Shown here: piece after piece, positions 58,812 to 64,000 of the stretch | Layout: every line of letters begins with the position of its first letter | Numbering within the stretch: position 1 is the stretch's first letter | Origin: Obelidium mucronatum | Lineage: Eukaryota > Chytridiomycota > Chytridiomycetes > Chytridiales > Chytriomycetaceae | NCBI GenBank assembly: GCA_025765595.1 | Contig: JAIVFH010000016.1 | Location: 310,001-374,000, forward strand | Reading direction: 5' to 3' | DNA: 64,000 nucleotides | Notes under the pieces: model-generated | Told to the model about the DNA's origin: nothing | The model's database searches: none | Seen by the model: the letters and a program-made list of their open reading frames with translations, nothing else | Position numbers and translations under genes: made by a program

Positions 58812-61771
58812 GCCGTTTAGGTTCAAAAACTAAATTTTCCTATTCGTAACCCAGGTCCCAAAGTCAGAAGTATTGTCATGTCTCATATTGGAAAAGACGC
58901 CAGTCGAGCTTTCGCTACTGCAGGACTTCGTAATGAAGGGCAATGTCTCGTCGAGTACCTGAAAATTGCTAGTGTTGACTCCATTCTTCCGGCTTGTTTC
59001 GCCTCCACAGTCATTGTTTGGGTGTCTCTCATGATCATTTTGATTGTCGTATTGGCCAAGTTTGTCCTCGCTCTCTACTTTACCTATGTGATTGGTTGGC
59101 GTCTTGGAAATAACCGCGCCTACCAACGAGCAATGGAAGATTTACGGCGAAGAAAAGATGAATACTCAAAGTCAGGGGGATCCGGAAAAGTTGGTCTCTC
59201 AGCAGCAGATCGCCCTGAGATCATTTCAGGAGTTGCAATGGGTGGCGGCAATGGTGGAGGACCGTCCAATGCCGATGACACTGGGTCTCTTCGTCGGTAT
59301 AACGACCCACGTGTTCCCATGACATCTGAATCCCGCCGTACTGCTGCCCATCGACGAGAATCCAATCGCGATGCTACAGACGCATCACGTTCGTGGAATG
59401 CTAATTTTGGGTTCATGGACATTGAAGCACCACCGCTTGACAGTGAAACAATGAAGATTCTGAACGATCCAACGCTGATGCATTGTATTGCAATGGTTCC
59501 CTGTTATAGTGAAGGTCGAAACTCGTTGAAGGCCACGCTCGATAGTATTGCGAATAGCTATTATCCCAGTACGCACAAGGTTCTCTTTGTAATCGCGGAT
59601 GGAATTGTCAAAGGAAGTGAAAACACGCAAAGCACGCCGGATATTTTGATTGATATGATTGAAGTGGATGAACGGTTCCGGAAAGATGACCCGCGATGGG
59701 GTGGGGATCCCGAGGCGTTTAGTTATGTAGCGATTGCGGATGGTGCCAATAGAAAGAATTATGCAAAGGTGTATGCGGGTTGGTACAAGTACGATGGCAA
59801 TGATTCTGCAAGTGGTTTATCAAACAGGAAAAAGTCAAAAATGAGAAGGAATGATTCGAATGCGTCGATGGACAATGGGTATTCTAGTGATGATTCTGGG
59901 GCAGCAGCAGCAGCCGCAGGTAACGGCGATGCATACGCCAAGACGATGAAGCAGCGTCGCGCGGGTCGTGTCCCAATGCTTTTGATTGTAAAATGTGGGA
60001 ATGAGGAAGAGCGGGACCCAGCCAAGCCAGCGGCGAAGCCAGGAAATCGTGGAAAGCGAGACTCGCAAGTGATTTTAATGAACTTTTTATGTAAAGTCAT
60101 GTTTGATGATCGGATGACGGAGTTGGAGTTTGACATTTTCTTCAAGTTGTTTACAATTACGGGTGTGAATCCGGAAAAGTATGAGTGTGTGTTGATGGTG
60201 GATGCTGATACCAGAATTTACCCGGATTCCTTGAGTCATATGATTGCCTGCTTGATTCGGGATGATCGTGTGATGGGGCTGTGTGGGGAGACCAAGATTC
60301 TGAATAAGTGGGATTCTTGGGTGACAATGATTCAGGTAACGACTTATTTTTTTTTTCTTGGGGCCAAAGTGCTGAACACGATTTTTCTAACGTAGGTGTT
60401 TGAGTACTTTATTTCCCACCACATGTCGAAAGCGTTTGAGTCTGTGTTTGGTGGATGCACTTGTCTTCCAGGATGTTTCAGTATGTATCGAATCAAGTCG
60501 CCGAAAGGACCAAACGGGTACTGGGTCCCAATTCTTGCGAATCCCGATGTGGTTGAAGAATACTCTGAGCACGTTGTCGACACTCTGCACAAGAAGAACC
60601 TTCTTCTTTTGGGAGAAGATCGTTTCTTGACAACCATGATGCTTCGACAATTTCCCAAGCGACGCATGGTTTTTGTTCCACCAGCTATTTGCAAGACTGT
60701 CGTGCCAGATTCGTTCAAGGTGCTCTTGTCCCAACGGCGTCGATGGATTAACTCTACAATTCATAATTTAATGGAGTTGTTGCTTGTCAAGGATTTGTGT
60801 GGAACATTTTGTATTTCCATGCAGGTTAGTCGTTTGCTTTGATTGCTTTTTTTCGTGGCACTGAATTTATTGTCTATACTTTTTTTTCAGTTCATTATAT
60901 TTATGGATCTTGTCGGGACTGTCGTTTTACCAGCTGCTATTACATTTACGTTTACAATTATCATTCTGTCTGTAACACAAACTGGGGCTGGTATGGCTTA
61001 TTTTATTTTTACACGACGGTTTCTGTGGTTAATTAAAAGATGGTTTTTTATTTAGATACTCGTCTCCCTTTAATTCTTCTTGCTCTTATTCTTGGACTCC
61101 CAGCAATTCTCATTCTTCTTACTGCAAACCGGCCGATATACATCTTTTGGATGTTTGTGTACTTATTATCACTTCCCATATGGAACTTTGTACTCCCCTT
61201 ATACGCATTCTGGCACTTTGACGATTTCTCATGGGGAGCAACGCGTAAAGTCTCTGGAGAAGACGTGAAACACGACCACAGTGCCCGAGAAGGAGAATTT
61301 GACGGAACTGGAATCAACATGAAGCGATGGTCTGAATGGGTACAAGTGATTCGAGCCGAACACGAACGACAAATGCAACGGATTCCATTCGGGTTTGTTC
61401 CACGGCATGGAAATGTCCAGAATGGGTCCATCAGCTCTGAAGGCTCGCAACAAAGTGGCAGCGGTGTCGAAAGAATGTGGGTGCCGCCGCAGCCGCCTGC
61501 CGGTGGTGTTCCGAATATGCCGCCGCCTCCGTCGTTGGGAATGTATGGCATGTCGATTGTTCCACCTGGGTTGCCGACGAGTCCGATAGTGTTGCCGCCG
61601 GGGATGCAATCTGTGGGTGCAACGCCACCGCCGCCGCCGCCTGGAGGGTTCAAGCCGTCGCCTTTGGGGTATCATGCCATGAGGTCGTCGTCGCCTTCGC
61701 CTGGGCAGGCTGGTCCTTCTGGAAGTTATTCATTTGCTTCGTCGTCAGGGGGTCAGCAGCAGCAGCAACAA

Positions 61772-61803
<32 letters not shown>

Positions 61804-61834
61804 TCTGCAACAGCGTCGGGCAAGTGAGAGATAG
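57431..61834 (+). CDS. chitin synthase, class IV-like (division 2)
   Basis: Membrane glycosyltransferase that polymerises UDP-GlcNAc to chitin. The N-terminus has an Arg-Asp repeat, a His/Ser/Asn repeat and a GC-rich Ala/Pro region. Two N-terminal helices flank a cytochrome-b5-like extracytoplasmic region ([29 protein letters not shown]), as in class IV enzymes. The catalytic part has [57 protein letters not shown] and the QRRRWINST signature. C-terminal membrane helices follow, then a Pro/Gly-rich tail ending in a poly-Gln stretch. Exon joins at FGFQ/NVV, PNQ/TVLQQ and TMIQ/VFEYF are in phase. No myosin head, so not class V/VII. It likely contributes to thallus wall formation. Confidence 0.93.
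57434..57466 (+). repeat. GACCGA hexamer repeat encoding Asp-Arg
   Basis: About five copies of GACCGA at the very start of the chitin synthase coding region, giving alternating Asp and Arg right after the initiator Met. Confidence 0.85.
58769..58810. repeat. poly(T) tract of 42 bases in chitin synthase intron
   Basis: Forty-two T residues begin eleven bases after a GTAAGT donor. It is the longest homopolymer in the window. Confidence 0.9.
61754..61803 (+). repeat. CAG/CAA repeat encoding poly-Gln
   Basis: Mixed CAG and CAA codons give about 16 glutamines near the C-terminus of the chitin synthase. Codon mixing suggests the Gln run is kept at protein level. Confidence 0.88.
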
Positions 61835-62539
61835 TCAAACTTTTTTTTTTTTGTTTTGCGTTTTTTTTTTTTCTTTGGTTGTATTTTTGCAATTTAATAA
61901 GGCCTTGCTTGTGAAGAAACAAATTTGAGTTTATCTTTATATAACTCCAAATCCTTATTAATATTCAGTTTTCATATGTTGCTAATAGATGAAGTCCAGA
62001 AGGTAGCACGAGAAGTATCACAGTACAACTGCATTGTCCACCCGGAAAGAAGAATGAGAGATTGGTTTTAACTTTAAGGGTGTTTTCGATTATTATTTTT
62101 ATGATTGCTTTTATCCGTGAACTTGCTGTTCCCTTGGGACATAGCCTACGCGTAGGTTCCTGCAAAAGTAGGTAGGTGTGCTAAGTTCGCCAACAGAAGC
62201 TCTCATCAAAGATGTCTGGCCCACAGAGCCGCAAGACGGAAGCGGCTGCCAAGATTTCCCCCAACGACTCAACGAGAGAGGGAAAAGTTCTTCTTGCACT
62301 TTGCATCGATCGTCGTCTGAACTGGCCAGTGGATTGCTGCCAAACATTGACGATTGTACCACCATAAGGCTCCATAAGGATATCGCTGCGCTGGACATCA
62401 AATATTCAAATATATTTACTCTATAGCGAGTCATGTTCTTTTTTGAAAAGGGCTGGAACTTGGGAACGGGCGGAAAAAAAAAAAACGCAGACACGCGCGT
62501 GTATAGGGTATAAATAATTTACTATTTATTGTTGTTTTT
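61835..62539. other. intergenic, convergent 3' regions
   Basis: About 700 bp between convergent stop codons. It contains small overlapping frames on both strands (about 62111-62494) with no recognisable domain. Probably untranslated regions. Confidence 0.45.
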
Positions 62540-64000
62540 TCAATAATGGTTCATTCCAACAAGCGTTGCAACAGATTCCTTCCTCCGTCCACCCTCTGTA
62601 CTACTACTACTACTAGTACAATCCTCTCTCAAGGACTCCCCACTACTATCACTCATAATCAATGCACAAATCTCATGGACTTTTTGCCGTGATACAGGTT
62701 TTGTAAGTATCTGGGTGATTCCAACAGTCAAGAGAGGACGCAAGTCTTCTGCACGGATTAAATTTCCAGTGACGGCTATAATTGGTGTTGTGTTTCCGGA
62801 ATTACGGATTCGAGCTGTTGCTTCATCTCTGAATTAAAAAAAAATTTTAATAAAACCATCTTTAAATAACTGCTTTTTTTTTTTTACCCATTCATTCCTG
62901 GCATCTCCAAATCTAAGTTTCCCAATGGGAGAAAAAGGGAAGAACAACAGGGGTTTAGCTAGGTTACGTGAAATAAGGGGGGGGGGGGGGGGGGGGGGGG
63001 GGGGATCCTCTTATTCTAGTGGAGGACTTTGTTGACAAACCCAACTACAAACACTCTCGGAGCGTTCCCGTGATGTCATAAAGAAACTGAAGACTGATTG
63101 GAACTCCTCTGAAGCCAAAGCCCTCTTGGATCAGTTTGAGGATCGCGGAAAATCGGTTGGGGCTTCCAAGGGGGGGGGGGGGGGGGGAGGTCCTTACCCA
63201 TAAAAACAACATTAAACTTTCGCACAAGACACATTTTAACTGCATCCAATCCATTTGAAACCTCCACAATATCTTGAAAGACACCATCCCGTTCTAAAAT
63301 CTTTACCAAGATTTGTCGGTTAATGAGCGAATCGTCAACTACCAATGCAGCCAGTTTCTTTTGGTTGCTGATGTTGTTGTTTTTGTTATCGTTGTTGCTG
63401 TTGTTGTTGTTGTTTAAGGAGGATGACACGCCTCTTTGTAAATGCGATCGCTGCTGCTGCGGCTGCTGTTGCTGCTGTTGCTGCTGCTGCAGCGGCATAG
63501 ATATTGACACAGATCGATATATTGGAGTCATATCAATAATAGAGCTTGCATTTGCCGACACCATTCGCTTGCTGCTTTTGACGGTATCCGTACTACCACC
63601 TCCCCCCAAAACCATTGCCGCCGGTGATGCTGTTGTCGATGGCATAACTTCCAAAGTCTGATTTCTTGGTGACTGGTGTTGTTGTTGAGGCTGATATGGT
63701 CTTCTGTAAGAAATAGGGGAACTGGTGTACGAGTGTGGAGCGGCGGCAGTAGTGGTAGTGCTGTTTTCCGCAGTAGAAATAACTAGTAGTACTGATTCAT
63801 CTTGATGGTCGTCTTGGGTTATAATATTGGGAGTAGATGGCGATGAATCTAAAATTATCGGAGGCGGCAGCTGCGGTAGCAACAACAGTTGTGGTTGTGG
63901 TGGCGGCGGTGGTGATGGTCCAACTGTTGACGTTTGCGTTATTAAACCATCTTGGTTGTACGCGTTGTTATTGTTGTTGTTGTCTTGGTTTTCATGGTGA
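62540..64000 (-). CDS. response regulator receiver protein (N-terminus beyond window)
   Basis: Partial; the open frame continues past the right edge. The upstream part is Pro/Gln/Asn/Ser-rich low complexity. The C-terminal receiver domain has the acidic pair in AALVVDDSLINRQILVKIL, the phospho-acceptor Asp in FMDLEMPGMNGDEAT (formed across an intron, the Asp codon split G/AT), the conserved Thr in IIAVTGN and Lys in QILTKPV. Two introns, 63197-62913 and a short one after MPGMNG, are in phase. The domain sits close to the C-terminus, followed by a Ser-rich tail, as in Ssk1-type regulators. A hybrid histidine kinase with kinase domain outside the window cannot be excluded. Confidence 0.85.
62977..63004. 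repeat. poly(G) tract of 28 bases in intron
   Basis: Left boundary of the odd insert in the response-regulator intron (plus-strand G, so C on the coding strand). Confidence 0.85.
63005..63169. other. 165-bp segment bounded by poly(G) tracts inside an intron
   Basis: Unique sequence between two G runs (62977-63004 and 63170-63187). On the plus strand it has a frame of about 45 residues reading LSERSRDVIKKLKTDWNS and then SEAKALLDQFEDRGKSVG, which looks like a helical protein fragment. On the minus strand it joins the poly(Pro) reading of the C tract. Origin unknown: possible exon remnant, retro-inserted fragment or assembly artefact. Confidence 0.45.
63170..63187. repeat. poly(G) tract of 18 bases in intron
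   Basis: Right boundary of the odd insert, lying only about ten bases from the splice donor of the response-regulator intron. Confidence 0.85.

Noticed and set aside
1..64000. CRISPR arrays, prophage, insertion sequences or retroelements
   Set aside because: No regularly spaced repeats, integrase, transposase or reverse-transcriptase motifs were seen on either strand.

Overview
The window looks like a chromosome segment of a zoosporic, chytrid-like fungus. Genes are intron-rich, most introns are about 50-200 bp with GT-AG ends, and they are full of T, G/C and CA tracts. Fungal markers (a class IV-type chitin synthase, a Zn2Cys6 regulator, fumarylacetoacetase, a CDC4-type F-box/WD40 protein) sit beside genes typical of flagellated cells (DRC4/GAS8 of the dynein regulatory complex, a CFAP210/CCDC173-like axonemal coiled coil, an HCN/CNG-like channel and a class A-like GPCR). 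No rRNA, tRNA, CRISPR array or intact transposon was seen. Splice sites below were read by eye. Where exon coordinates are given, phase was checked by hand.

Layout. 0-5 kb: a small secreted protein, DRC4, and (minus) a Pus1-like protein whose catalytic motif is altered. 5-14 kb: CDC4-like F-box/WD40 gene, then on the minus strand fumarylacetoacetase and a low-complexity acidic nuclear-type protein. 14-19 kb (minus): NADPH-cytochrome P450 reductase and a very GC-rich orphan gene. 19-24 kb: secreted M64 metallopeptidase, then casein kinase 2 beta (minus). 24-32 kb (all minus): secreted calcineurin-like phosphoesterase, CFAP210-like protein, a long coiled-coil protein and Nep1/Emg1. 32-40 kb: cyclic-nucleotide-gated channel (plus), ABCC transporter and an orphan (minus).

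40-46 kb is the most unusual region: a secreted, Cys-module-plus-repeat protein carrying about ten copies of a V-L-L-G-S-R-R-V-S-R-like unit, a convergent membrane protein with its own internal repeats, and a divergent seven-helix receptor. 46-62 kb: UBA-SNF2-RING ATPase, a protein with two Zn2Cys6 clusters (minus), an orphan, an M13 (neprilysin-like) peptidase and the chitin synthase. The right edge holds a response-regulator receiver protein (minus) cut off by the window; one of its introns carries a segment bounded by two poly(G) tracts.

The best candidates for something undescribed are the dibasic-repeat secreted precursor at 40458-41936 (possible kexin-processed peptides or a repetitive surface protein), the apparently catalytically dead Pus1-like protein with an RS-rich insert, and the HCN-type channel whose selectivity filter lacks GYG. 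Functional links between neighbouring genes are inference only.
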